Shown here: positions 44,068-52,067 of the stretch, piece by piece
Layout of the letters: the number at the start of each line of letters is the position of its first letter
Numbering within the stretch: position 1 is the first letter of the stretch
Assembly (NCBI RefSeq): GCF_042677045.1
Contig: NZ_JBHTIH010000004.1
Coordinates: 62,001-126,000 of the forward strand
DNA length: 64,000 nt
Direction: 5' to 3'
Source: Lysobacter_K koreensis
GTDB taxonomy: Bacteria > Pseudomonadota > Gammaproteobacteria > Xanthomonadales > Xanthomonadaceae
The notes under the pieces: generated by a model
Told to the model about the DNA's origin: nothing
Database searches by the model: none
Seen by the model: the letters and a program-made list of their open reading frames with translations, nothing else
Position numbers and translations under genes: made by a program

Positions 44068-44085
44068 CATAGGGAAGGTATTGAG

Positions 44086-44505
44086 ATGACGGGCACCGCC
44101 CTGGAAGTGAAGCCGCGCGGCGGCGAGACCGAGAAACTGACGATCAACCTCGGCGTCGTCGACTTGGGCCAGGTCGACCTGCTGGTGCAGGAGGGGTTCT
44201 ATTCCAATCGCACCGACCTGATCCGCACCGCGATCCGCAACCAGCTGGCGGTGCACGCCGACGCGGTGCAGCGCACGGTCGCTCGGCGGACCCTCGCGCT
44301 GGGCCTGCAGCATTTCAGCCGCGACGACCTCGAGCGCGCGCGCGCCGCCGGACAGATGCTGCAGATCCAGGTGCTCGGCCTGGCGCGGATCGCCGCCGAC
44401 GTGCCGGCCGAGCTGGCCCGCGCCACCATCGAATCGATCGTGGTGCTGGGCGCCTTCCACGCCAGCCCGGCGGTGCGCAGCGCACTGGCCGACCGCATCC
44501 GTTGA
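44086..44505 (+). CDS. ribbon-helix-helix (CopG-type) regulator
   Basis: 139 aa. The N-terminal RHH fold is EKLTINLGVVDLGQVDLLVQ (strand, helix A) and FYSNRTDLIRTAIRNQL (helix B). The C-terminal part (FSRDDLERARAAGQMLQIQVLGLARIAADV) is a conserved-looking extension that could sense or bind a partner. AGGGAAGG precedes the ATG. Located 27 bp before a PHB-depolymerase-like gene, suggesting a linked function. Confidence 0.83.
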   Translation: MTGTALEVKPRGGETEKLTINLGVVDLGQVDLLVQEGFYSNRTDLIRTAIRNQLAVHADAVQRTVARRTLALGLQHFSRDDLERARAAGQMLQIQVLGLARIAADVPAELARATIESIVVLGAFHASPAVRSALADRIR

Positions 44506-44532
44506 ACCTCCTCTTCCCTATGAGCACCCTCC

Positions 44533-45714
44533 GTGAAACGCATTGACGGCCTGACCGCTCGCCTGCGCAATGCGACGCCGCTCCCCGCGGCGTCGCCGAT
44601 GGCGCAGCGGTTCGACAGCGCGGCGATCACCGACACGATCCAGCGCGCGCTTGCCTCGGCCGGACTGGATACCCAGGACGGCCCGATGCGCGGTGTCGGC
44701 GAGACGATCCGGCACGCGCTCGCGGCCGCGGGCCTGGAGCGCACCGGCGAGGCCGCGGCGGACGCGATCCACCCGCCGCACCGTGCTGCCGGTCGCGAAC
44801 CGCTCGGGCAGACCGCGCCGAGCGGGCCGGACCCTCGCGGCGCGTTCCTTGGGGGCTCGTTCGTCCACCACGCCGGCACGCGCGCCTACAAGCTCTACGT
44901 CCCGACCAGCTACGCGGCGACGAGCGCGCCGGTGCCGCTGCTGGTGATGCTGCACGGCTGCACGCAGTCGCCCGAGGACTTCGCCGCCGGCACGCGCATG
45001 AACGCGCTGGCCGAACGGCACGGCTTCCTGGTGGCGTATCCCGCGCAAACGGCCAACGCCAACGGCAACAAGTGCTGGAACTGGTTCCGCGCCGAAGACC
45101 AGCGCCGCGGCCACGGCGAGCCGGCGTTGATCGCCGGCCTGACCTCGCAGATCGCCGCGGACTACCGCGTCGATCCGCAGCGCATCTTCGTCGCCGGTTT
45201 GTCCGCCGGGGCGGCGATGGCGGTGATCCTCGGCGCGACCTACCCCGAGCTGTACGCCGCGGTCGGCGCGCACTCGGGCCTGGCGTTCGGCGCCGCCCAC
45301 GACATGGCATCGGCGTTTGCCGCGATGAAGGGCGCGGGCGCCGCGGTCCACCGCAGCCGGGCGCCGCTCGGGCCCCGCGTGCCGACGATCGTCTTCCACG
45401 GCGACCGTGACCATACCGTCGCCGCCGGCAACGGCGACGCGATCGCAGCGGCGGCCAGCGCCGTCGGCACCGGCGCCGCTGCACTGCGCATCAGCGAACG
45501 CGACGGCGCCAGCGCAAGCGGCCGCCGCTACCGCCAGACCGTCCACGCCGACGCGGCCGAACGGCCGGTGGTCGAGCAGTGGCTGCTGCACGGGGCCGGG
45601 CATGCCTGGTCGGGCGGCAGCCGCGAGGGCTCGTTCACCGACCCGCAGGGGCCGGACGCGTCGGCCGAGATGGTCCGCTTCTTCTACGCCCAGCGCCCGG
45701 CCGGGATGGCCTGA
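44533..45714 (+). CDS. PHB depolymerase-family esterase
   Basis: 393 aa, start GTG at 44533. The N-terminal 100 residues are helical and Ala-rich. The catalytic domain begins at RAYKLYVPTSY and has MLHGCTQSPEDFAAGTRMNALAE, nucleophile S224 in GLSAGAAM, HGDRDHTV and GHAWSGGS (catalytic His). Family members cleave polyhydroxyalkanoates or phenolic esters. No signal peptide, so intracellular action is likely. Confidence 0.88.
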   Translation: MKRIDGLTARLRNATPLPAASPMAQRFDSAAITDTIQRALASAGLDTQDGPMRGVGETIRHALAAAGLERTGEAAADAIHPPHRAAGREPLGQTAPSGPDPRGAFLGGSFVHHAGTRAYKLYVPTSYAATSAPVPLLVMLHGCTQSPEDFAAGTRMNALAERHGFLVAYPAQTANANGNKCWNWFRAEDQRRGHGEPALIAGLTSQIAADYRVDPQRIFVAGLSAGAAMAVILGATYPELYAAVGAHSGLAFGAAHDMASAFAAMKGAGAAVHRSRAPLGPRVPTIVFHGDRDHTVAAGNGDAIAAAASAVGTGAAALRISERDGASASGRRYRQTVHADAAERPVVEQWLLHGAGHAWSGGSREGSFTDPQGPDASAEMVRFFYAQRPAGMA

Positions 45715-45781
45715 CCGCGGACGATCGGTGCGGGCCCAACTTGGATCGACGTGACCCGCGGTCGCCGCGGCGATCGCCGGC

Positions 45782-47125
45782 TCAGCGCGCGCGCCGCCGC
45801 CGCGCCGCCAGCCCCGCGTACACCACTACCAGCACCACCAGCGCGATGCCGATCGCAAGCCACTCCTTGCCGGTCAGGGTGGTCACGATCGCGACCATCG
45901 CCGCGACCGCGAGCGCCGGGATCAGCGGCCCGCCGGGCAGCACGAACGGCGCGTCGCCACGCTCGCGCAGGTCGAGCCGCTGCGCACGCCACGCCGACAG
46001 GCTGACCAGCCCGTAGACCAGGCAGATCGCACCGCCGGAGATCAGCGCCAGCGCATCGAAGTTGCCGGCGATCGCCAGCACCCAGGCCAGCGTCGCGTGC
46101 GCGACCAGCGCCCAAAGCGGTACGCGGTGCGCCGCGCTGACCGTGCCGAACACGCGCGGCAGGTAACCGTCGCGGCCCAGCGCGAACACCAGCCGCGAGG
46201 TGCCCAGCAGGTTGCCCATCAGGAACCCGGTCATCGAGATGCACGCGGTGACCAGCAGCAGCACCCGCCCGGGCGACCACAGCGCGCCGGCGGTGTCGGC
46301 GACCGGCACCCCGCTTTGCCCAAGCGCGGACCCCAGCACGCCTTGGCCGACGATCTGCAGGCCCAGGTACAACAGCACCACCAGCACGATCGCGACCATC
46401 GTCGCGCGCGGCACGCTGCGCGCCGGGTCGCGCACCTCGCCTGACGGCACCAGCGCGGTCTCCATGCCCGAGTAGGCGAACATCACCAGCACCATCGACG
46501 CGCCCAGCGCGCCCCACGACGGCACGTCGCCGACCGCGAAGCTGACGTTGCCCCAGTCGACGAAGAACACCCCGATCGCCGCCAGCGCGAACAGTGGCGT
46601 CAGCTTCAACGCCGCCAGCGCGGTGATCGCGCGCGCGCCGAGCTTGACCCCGAACGCGTTGAGCGCGAACAGCCCGGCGTAGACCGCGGTCAGCAGCAGC
46701 GCGCGCGGCACCGGCGGCGCGAACGCCGGCACCAGGTTGGCGACCTGCACCGACAACGCCGCGGCGACGCCGGCGCTGGAGGTGAAGTTGCTGATCCACA
46801 TCAGCGCGCCTGCAACGAAGCCGGCGAACGGCCCGAACGTCGCGCTCAGGTAACTGTACGGCCCGCCGGTGACCTGCACCCGGCTGCCGACCGCGGCGAA
46901 GCACAGCGCGATCGGGATGATCGCCAGCGCGCCGGCGACCAGCGCCAAGGGTGCGGCCGCGCCCATCTGCGCCGACAGCGCCGACGGCATGCGGAAGATG
47001 CCGCCGCCGACGATCACATTGATCACCGCCGCGGTCAGCGCGAACGAGCCGACCGCGCGCAGCAGCGCGGCATCGCCGCGCAATGCGCCCGCGGCGGTCG
47101 AAGGGGAAGGCGCGGCGTCGGTCAT
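45782..47125 (-). CDS. APC-superfamily amino-acid permease
   Basis: 447 aa, twelve predicted helices. Shows GGGIFRMP-like INVIVGGGIFRMPS in helix 1, GGPYSYLSATFGPFAGFVAG in helix 3 and ETALVPSGEVRDPARSVPRA after helix 6, all hallmarks of APC amino-acid transporters. Substrate not predictable. Convergent with the esterase gene and divergent from the M20 amidohydrolase, with which it could share amino-acid handling. Confidence 0.88.
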   Translation of the reverse strand: MTDAAPSPSTAAGALRGDAALLRAVGSFALTAAVINVIVGGGIFRMPSALSAQMGAAAPLALVAGALAIIPIALCFAAVGSRVQVTGGPYSYLSATFGPFAGFVAGALMWISNFTSSAGVAAALSVQVANLVPAFAPPVPRALLLTAVYAGLFALNAFGVKLGARAITALAALKLTPLFALAAIGVFFVDWGNVSFAVGDVPSWGALGASMVLVMFAYSGMETALVPSGEVRDPARSVPRATMVAIVLVVLLYLGLQIVGQGVLGSALGQSGVPVADTAGALWSPGRVLLLVTACISMTGFLMGNLLGTSRLVFALGRDGYLPRVFGTVSAAHRVPLWALVAHATLAWVLAIAGNFDALALISGGAICLVYGLVSLSAWRAQRLDLRERGDAPFVLPGGPLIPALAVAAMVAIVTTLTGKEWLAIGIALVVLVVVYAGLAARRRRAR

Positions 47126-47257
47126 CGGCGGGCTCGGCAGGGGCGGATGGCCGAAGCCTCGCACGCGGGAGCTGCAAAGGCGACCGCGCGGCGGCGAGCG
47201 CGGCAGCCACGCGCCTCGCGCGGGTTAGGATCAACTATCCCTTGGCGGAGTCGCCCG

Positions 47258-48583
47258 ATGCGTCCACTGATTGCCTGCGGCTGGTTCGCCGCGTTGCTCG
47301 CGCTGCACGCCCACGCGCCGGCGTACGCGCAGACCCAACGCCCCGAAGTCACCGCCGCGGCGCAGGCGGTGCAGTCCAAAGTGATCGCCTGGCGCCGCGA
47401 CTTCCACCAACACCCCGAACTGTCCAACCGCGAGACGCGCACCGCGGCCAAGGTCGCGCAGCACCTGCGCAGCCTTGGCCTCAAGCCACGCACCGGCATC
47501 GCCCACCACGGCGTGGTCGCGATCATCGAAGGCGGCAAACCGGGGCCGAAGGTTGCACTGCGCGCCGACATGGACGCGCTGCCGGTGACCGAGCAGGTCG
47601 ACCTGCCGTTCGCCTCGAAGGCCACGGCGACGTTCAACGGCCAGACCACCGGCGTCATGCACGCCTGCGGCCACGACGCCCACACCGGCATCCTGCTCGG
47701 CATCGCCCACGCGCTGGTGGCGATGAAGTCGGAATTGCCCGGCCAGGTGATGCTGGTGTTCCAGCCGGCCGAGGAAGGCGTTCCGCCGGGCGAAACCGGC
47801 GGCGCGCCGCAGATGCTCAAGGACGGCGTGTTCGCCGACTTCAAGCCCGACGCGATGTTCGGCCTGCACGTTTTCTCGACCCTGCCCGCCGGCAAGATCG
47901 GCGTGCGCCAGGGGCCGCTGATGGCCGCCTCGGACCGCTTCACGATCAAGGTCAAGGGCCGGCAGACGCACGGCTCGCGGCCGTGGGGCGGGATCGACCC
48001 GGTCGCCGCCGCCGCCGACCTCGTCGGCAGCGCGCAGACGATTGTTTCCCGTCGCACCGACATCGCCAGGCTGCCGGCGGTGGTCACCTTCGGCACCATC
48101 CACGGCGGCATCCGCTTCAACATCATCCCCGACGAGGTCGAGCTGTCCGGCACCATCCGCACCTTCGACGCCGGCGTGCGCGAGAAGATCTTCGCCGACC
48201 TCAAGAACGTCGCCAGCCACGTCGCCGCCGCGCACGGCGCGACCGTCGATGCCAAGGTGCCCGACGCCGAGGGCAACCCGGTCACCGTCAACGATCCGGC
48301 GCTGACCGCGCGCATGCTGCCCAGCCTCGAAGCCGCCGCCGGCCAGGGCAACGTGATCGAGCCGACGCTGCAGATGGGAGCAGAGGACTACTCCTATTTC
48401 GCCCAGCAGGTGCCGTCGATGTACTTCTTCGTCGGCGCGACCGCGCCGGGCATCGACCCGGTCACCGCGCCGAGCAACCACTCGCCGCAGTTCGCGCTCG
48501 ACGAGTCGGCGCTCGACCTGGGCCTGCGCGCGATGCTGCAGGTGACGCTGGACTACCTGCATGGGCCGGTGGCGGCCCGATAA
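47258..48583 (+). CDS. exported M20-family amidohydrolase
   Basis: 441 aa with a signal peptide (cleavage near AYA-Q at 24-25). Zinc-site segments LRADMDALPV, MHACGHDAHTG and FQPAEEG, and the dimerisation domain with GSRPWGGIDPV. Resembles hippurate, N-acyl-amino-acid or IAA-amino-acid hydrolases. GGAG 7 nt before the ATG supports the start. The stop lies just before an integron-like recombination core. Confidence 0.92.
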   Translation: MRPLIACGWFAALLALHAHAPAYAQTQRPEVTAAAQAVQSKVIAWRRDFHQHPELSNRETRTAAKVAQHLRSLGLKPRTGIAHHGVVAIIEGGKPGPKVALRADMDALPVTEQVDLPFASKATATFNGQTTGVMHACGHDAHTGILLGIAHALVAMKSELPGQVMLVFQPAEEGVPPGETGGAPQMLKDGVFADFKPDAMFGLHVFSTLPAGKIGVRQGPLMAASDRFTIKVKGRQTHGSRPWGGIDPVAAAADLVGSAQTIVSRRTDIARLPAVVTFGTIHGGIRFNIIPDEVELSGTIRTFDAGVREKIFADLKNVASHVAAAHGATVDAKVPDAEGNPVTVNDPALTARMLPSLEAAAGQGNVIEPTLQMGAEDYSYFAQQVPSMYFFVGATAPGIDPVTAPSNHSPQFALDESALDLGLRAMLQVTLDYLHGPVAAR

Positions 48584-48596
48584 CTACGAGTTAGGC
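48578..48596 (+). mobile_element. short attC-like core (TAAC-N5-GTTAGGC) at the 5' cassette boundary
   Basis: TAAC-TACGA-GTTAGGC immediately follows the amidohydrolase stop. GTTAGGC (48590-48596) matches the R' recombination core GTTRRRY. The left half is degenerate and no stem-loop body is present. It marks the left edge of the first cassette. Confidence 0.45.
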
Positions 48597-48599
48597 GCC

Positions 48600-48833
48600 A
48601 TGGCGAATCCAAAATTGTTCGACTCAATGGGGCTCGCTTTCGTGCTTGGGGTACTAGCGACTTTCGTTATTACCTTCATCTTTGTAGGCCTCACATATCA
48701 GTGTAAATCTGGCCCGTGCGACGCTGGCGGCATGACAGTCTTCGCTTGGACTTTTGGTTTCGGACCGATCGTCGGAGGCTTGGCTGCCGGGTTCACATAC
48801 CGTCGGCTCAGAGGGCGCGGGAATGGTGCCTAA
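48600..48833 (+). CDS. integron cassette gene: 77-aa two-helix membrane protein
   Basis: Two hydrophobic helices (about 11-30 and 45-66) with Cys in YQCKSGPCDAGG between them, and a basic C-terminus. Less GC-rich than the neighbouring genes. The start is 3 nt after a GTTAGGC core, and its TAA stop is part of the attC site that follows. No family recognised. Confidence 0.7.
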   Translation: MANPKLFDSMGLAFVLGVLATFVITFIFVGLTYQCKSGPCDAGGMTVFAWTFGFGPIVGGLAAGFTYRRLRGRGNGA

Positions 48834-48887
48834 CAATTCATTCAAGCCGAAGCCGCTCCGAGGCTCGGATTAATTCAGCCGTTAGGC
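48828..48887 (+). mobile_element. integron attC site, complete, 60 bp
   Basis: R'' GCCTAAC (48828-48834) and R' GTTAGGC (48881-48887) are exact inverse complements and fit RYYYAAC/GTTRRRY. Internal arms AAGCCGAAGCC / GGCTCGGATTAA (imperfect) give the expected stem. This is the best-preserved attC in the window, in the same direction as the cassette genes. Confidence 0.85.
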
Positions 48888-48906
48888 CCCGCATGGAGAC
48901 ATACGT

Positions 48907-49125
48907 ATGACTGACAGCCACAAAGTAAAAGGGCCGGCCTCGTACTTCCCTTCAATCGAGAAGAAGTACGGCCAACCCATTAGCCATTGGACAAGCTTGC
49001 TGCAGGCGCTTGGCGACCGGAAGCACATGGAAATGGTCGCTTGGCTCAAGGCCGAGCATCAGATGGGACACGGTCATGCCAATGCCCTTGTCGCCCACCA
49101 TCTCGCCCGCGCCAAGCGGGCCTGA
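48907..49125 (+). CDS. integron cassette gene: DUF4287-like protein
   Basis: 72 aa: YFPSIEKKYGQPISHWTSLLQALGDRKHMEMVAWLKAEHQMGHGHANALVAHHL, matching the small DUF4287 pattern (EKKxG, WLK, GHGHANA). Cytoplasmic, function unknown. Starts 20 nt after the 48881 core. Its TGA lies inside a collapsed attC core. Confidence 0.75.
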   Translation: MTDSHKVKGPASYFPSIEKKYGQPISHWTSLLQALGDRKHMEMVAWLKAEHQMGHGHANALVAHHLARAKRA

Positions 49126-49139
49126 CAATCCCGTTAGGG
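49120..49139 (+). mobile_element. collapsed attC core between two cassette genes
   Basis: GCCTGAC (49120-49126) and GTTAGGG (49133-49139) resemble R'' and R' but are separated by only 6 nt, so the usual stem-loop body is missing. Confidence 0.5.
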
Positions 49140-49164
49140 CAAAACAATGTCTAGGGGATCCGAG

Positions 49165-49602
49165 ATGCCGCAGCCTTTCTCCGTACAGCGCATTGATCAC
49201 ATTGTTTTTCGTGTCAGGGATCTGACCAGAAGCATCGAGTTCTACCGCACTGTCCTCGGATGCGACGTTGTTCGACAGCGTGAGCACCTAGGACTTGTCC
49301 ATCTGCGGGCCGGCGCCTCGATGATTGACCTCGTGAGCGTGGACGGAAAGCTCGGATCTCGCGGAGGTGCCGCACCCGCGAAAGAGGCAAGGAACGTAGA
49401 TCACCTCTGCTTGCGTATTGAGCCCTTTCACGAGCCTGATCTAGTTGCGCATCTCGCCAAACACGGTCTCGCGCCGTTTGGCAGCGCTGAGACCAATTTT
49501 GGCGCCGAGGGTGATGGCCTCTCGCTTTACTTTCCGGACCCCGATGGCAACGTGATTGAGCTCAAAGGCCCGTCAGCCGGGGTAGTGGCGAGCGGGCCCT
49601 GA
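49165..49602 (+). CDS. integron cassette gene: VOC/glyoxalase-fold protein
   Basis: 145 aa with the beta-alpha-beta-beta-beta pattern of the vicinal-oxygen-chelate fold: RIDHIVFRVRDLTRSIEFYRTVLG, VDHLCLRIEP and YFPDPDGNVIELKG (metal-ligand Glu). Members include glyoxalases and fosfomycin- or bleomycin-resistance proteins; the activity is not assigned. AGGGG before the ATG at 49165 favours this start over 49147. Bounded by attC-like cores on both sides. Confidence 0.82.
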   Translation: MPQPFSVQRIDHIVFRVRDLTRSIEFYRTVLGCDVVRQREHLGLVHLRAGASMIDLVSVDGKLGSRGGAAPAKEARNVDHLCLRIEPFHEPDLVAHLAKHGLAPFGSAETNFGAEGDGLSLYFPDPDGNVIELKGPSAGVVASGP

Positions 49603-49673
49603 TACTTCATTCAAGCCGACGCCGTTTCGCAGCGCTTCGACTAGGGCAATCGAAAGACATGAGGGCGTTAGGT
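49597..49673 (+). mobile_element. attC-like site, about 77 bp, degenerate left end
   Basis: Contains TTCATTCAAGCCGACGCC and a GCGCTTCGACT arm, then a longer spacer, and ends with GTTAGGT (49667-49673), a good R' core. The R'' at CCTGATAC is poor. It closes the VOC cassette. Confidence 0.6.
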
Positions 49674-49817
49674 CAGTACCGACCGCGAGCGGCTATTTTC
49701 CGACCCGTTGCGGATGCAAAGCCACAACGGCTCGCCCTTCCGTCGTCATCGGTGGCCGTATAGTCGAGTTGCTATCGCGCCTTCACCGCAATCCGCCGAC
49801 AACCTGAGGAATTCACC

Positions 49818-50189
49818 ATGCAACTGGGCAACTTCTCCGTCAGCCTGGCCGTCAAGGACATCGCCGTGTCGCGCGCGTTCTACGAGAAGCTGGGCTTCAG
49901 CGTCTGGGGTGGCGACCAGGCGCAGAACTGGCTGATCCTGAAGAACGGCAGCACGGTCATCGGCCTGTTCCAGGGCATGTTCGAGCGCAACATCCTGACC
50001 TTCAACCCGGGCTGGGACGGCGACGCGAACACCTTGCCGGAGTTCACCGACGTGCGCGAGCTGCAGCGCGGCCTGAAGGCGCACGGCATTCAAATGCTGA
50101 CCGAAGCCGACGAAGCCACGACCGGGCCGGCGAGCTTCCTGCTGGAAGATCCGGACGGCAACCAGATCCTGGTCGACCAGCACGTTTGA
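49818..50189 (+). CDS. VOC-family (glyoxalase/bleomycin-resistance fold) protein
   Basis: 123 aa: VSLAVKDIAVSRAFYEKLGFSVWGG, NWLILKNGSTVIGLF and FLLEDPDGNQILVDQHV. It shares the VOC fold with the neighbouring cassette gene but has the GC-rich codon use of the host chromosome. CTGAGGA precedes the ATG. Probably a native gene beside which cassettes were integrated. Confidence 0.85.
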   Translation: MQLGNFSVSLAVKDIAVSRAFYEKLGFSVWGGDQAQNWLILKNGSTVIGLFQGMFERNILTFNPGWDGDANTLPEFTDVRELQRGLKAHGIQMLTEADEATTGPASFLLEDPDGNQILVDQHV

Positions 50190-50249
50190 GCCATCTTGTC
50201 GGCGCGGATCGCGGTCGCGCCGAACCCGTCGCTCGAGATGAACCCGCCG

Positions 50250-50894
50250 TCACCCCGGCAACTCGCCCATCGCATGCGGATCGATCGAGTACGGATGCAC
50301 CTGCGCGAGGAAGCGCGGCTGCGCGGCGACCCGCGCGAGCCACGCGCGGAAATGCGGATGCGGTTGCAATGACAGCCCCGCATCCTCGGCGCGGCTGGCG
50401 TAGGCGAACAGCGAGATGTCGGCGATGGTGTAGCCGGCGCCGGTGATGAACGGCCGCGTCGCCAGCTCCTCGTCGAGGATCCGCAGCGCGCGCAGCGACG
50501 CGGCGCGCTTGGCCTCGACCAGCGCTGGCGCGCGCCGCGGCAGCTTGCCGGTCATCGTCCAGTAGCGCAGCGAGCCGATCTGGCTCTCGACGTGGTTCTG
50601 CTCGAACGACAGCCATTGCTGCACCTTGGCGCGCGCGAACGCGTCGTCCGGGAGGTAGCGCGTGCCGTCGGCCAGAAACGCCAGAATCGCGTTGGACTCG
50701 GCCAGTACGCGGCCGTCGTCGAGGCGGATCGCCGGCACCGTGCCGGCGGGGTTGATCGCGCGGTACGCGTCGCTCTGGCCGGCGCCCTCGAAGATGCTGA
50801 CGTGCTGCGTGCGGTACGGGGTCTGCAGGTGCGCGAGCAACTGGCGGATCTTCCACGCGTTCTGCGACGGCAGGTAGTCGAACAGGGTCAGCAT
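50250..50894 (-). CDS. glutathione S-transferase family protein
   Basis: 214 aa. Thioredoxin-like N-terminal domain (LTLFDYLPSQNAWKIRQLL, then NPAGTVPAIRLDDGRVLAESNAILAFLA with the cis-Pro and the glutathione-binding Glu-Ser) and a helical C-terminal domain with GAGYTIADISLFAYAS (N-cap box). Substrate unknown. The upstream reading frame is non-coding repeat. Confidence 0.9.
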   Translation of the reverse strand: MLTLFDYLPSQNAWKIRQLLAHLQTPYRTQHVSIFEGAGQSDAYRAINPAGTVPAIRLDDGRVLAESNAILAFLADGTRYLPDDAFARAKVQQWLSFEQNHVESQIGSLRYWTMTGKLPRRAPALVEAKRAASLRALRILDEELATRPFITGAGYTIADISLFAYASRAEDAGLSLQPHPHFRAWLARVAAQPRFLAQVHPYSIDPHAMGELPG

Positions 50895-50978
50895 CGGGAG
50901 CGGTTCCGGAAATCGAGGGCCGCAGTGTCGGCAGCGGGGCGCGGCCGCGCTATCCGGTTCCTGCGCCGCGGCGAGGGC

Positions 50979-51050
50979 GTAGGGCGGGCCCTGGCCCGCC
51001 GCTGTTCGATTCGGCGAATCGCAAAGCCGGCGGGCCAGGGCCCGCCCTAC
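50979..51050. repeat. inverted pair of GGGCGGGCC palindromes
   Basis: GTAGGGCGGGCCCTGGCCC (from 50979) and GGGCCAGGGCCCGCCCTAC (from 51032) are mirror images around about 30 bp. A variant of the GGCGGGTT family with CCTGG in the centre. Located between the divergent GST and queF genes. Confidence 0.75.
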
Positions 51051-51105
51051 GCTCTCTGCCTTGTGTCGTGTCGGCATACCGAAACGGCACGCGCGCAACA
51101 GCGCG

Positions 51106-51111
51106 TAAAAT
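51106..51111 (+). promoter_or_regulatory. -10 hexamer of queF (candidate leaderless promoter)
   Basis: TAAAAT exactly 6 nt before the ATG at 51118. No preQ1-riboswitch-like pseudoknot could lie between them. Confidence 0.45.
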
Positions 51112-51117
51112 CGCGGC

Positions 51118-51942
51118 ATGACCGCCCACGACCCGCTCCGCGACCTGCCGCTCGGCCGCCACGTCGACTACCCGACCCGCTACGACGCGGCCTTGCTGTT
51201 CCCGATCGCGCGCGCGCTCGGGCGCGCGCAGATCGGTCTCGACGCGCCGGCATTGCCGTTTGTCGGCAGCGACCGCTGGCACGCCTACGAACTGAGCTGG
51301 CTCGACGGCCGCGGCAAGCCGCGCGTGGCGACCGCGACCTTCACCGTGCCGGCGCACTCGCCGAACCTGGTCGAGTCGAAGTCGCTGAAGCTCTACCTCA
51401 ACTCGTTCAACGCCGCGCGCTTCGACGCCGACGAGGACGTGCGCGCGTGCATCGCCGCCGACCTGTCGCGCGTGGCTGGCGCGCCGGTCGCTGTCGCGTT
51501 CGGCCTGCCCACCATCGACCTCGGATTGCCGGCAACGTCGCTGGACGAACTCGACGTTCCCTGCGAGCACTACGGCCCGCCGCGCGCGGACTTCCTCGCC
51601 GTCGACGACAACCAAGTGGTCGAGGAATCGCTGAGCAGCGGCCTGCTGAAATCTAACTGCCCGGTCACCGGCCAGCCCGACTGGGCGCGCATCACCATCG
51701 CTTACCGCGGCCCGAAGCTCGACCGCGCCGGGCTGCTGCGCTACCTGGTGTCGTTCCGCGACCACGCCGAGTTCCACGAGCAATGCGTCGAACGTGTGTT
51801 CGCCGACCTGCTGCACCACGCACGCCCGCAGGCGTTGTCGGTGGAGGCGCGCTACACGCGTCGCGGCGGCCTCGACATCAACCCGTGGCGGGCGACGCCG
51901 GGCACCGTCGCGCCGTTGCCGGGGCGCGACCAACGCCAGTAA
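51118..51942 (+). CDS. queF: NADPH-dependent 7-cyano-7-deazaguanine reductase QueF (long type)
   Basis: 274 aa, the bimodular QueF form that reduces preQ0 to preQ1 in queuosine synthesis. E-S-K-S-L-K-L-Y-L-N-S-F (86-97) is the QueF motif in the N-terminal module. The catalytic C181 in KSNCPVTGQPDWA with D188 lies in the C-terminal module. Length equals the E. coli type. Other queuosine genes are not in the window. Confidence 0.95.
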   Translation: MTAHDPLRDLPLGRHVDYPTRYDAALLFPIARALGRAQIGLDAPALPFVGSDRWHAYELSWLDGRGKPRVATATFTVPAHSPNLVESKSLKLYLNSFNAARFDADEDVRACIAADLSRVAGAPVAVAFGLPTIDLGLPATSLDELDVPCEHYGPPRADFLAVDDNQVVEESLSSGLLKSNCPVTGQPDWARITIAYRGPKLDRAGLLRYLVSFRDHAEFHEQCVERVFADLLHHARPQALSVEARYTRRGGLDINPWRATPGTVAPLPGRDQRQ

Positions 51943-52067
51943 TGGCGGCCTGTGTGCGGGGTTTCTCACGACCTGCGCACGGCCTTTGACGGTTCACGCC
52001 GGCAGCATGTTTCCTTAACAAGTCGCGTGTCATGGTGCCTCGGCCAATCCGGCAGGAGCGCGAATCC

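Noticed and set aside
51051..51117. preQ1 riboswitch upstream of queF
   Set aside because: Only 67 bp remain after the repeat, without the C-rich hairpin and A-rich tail of preQ1 aptamers, and the -10 lies 6 nt before the ATG.
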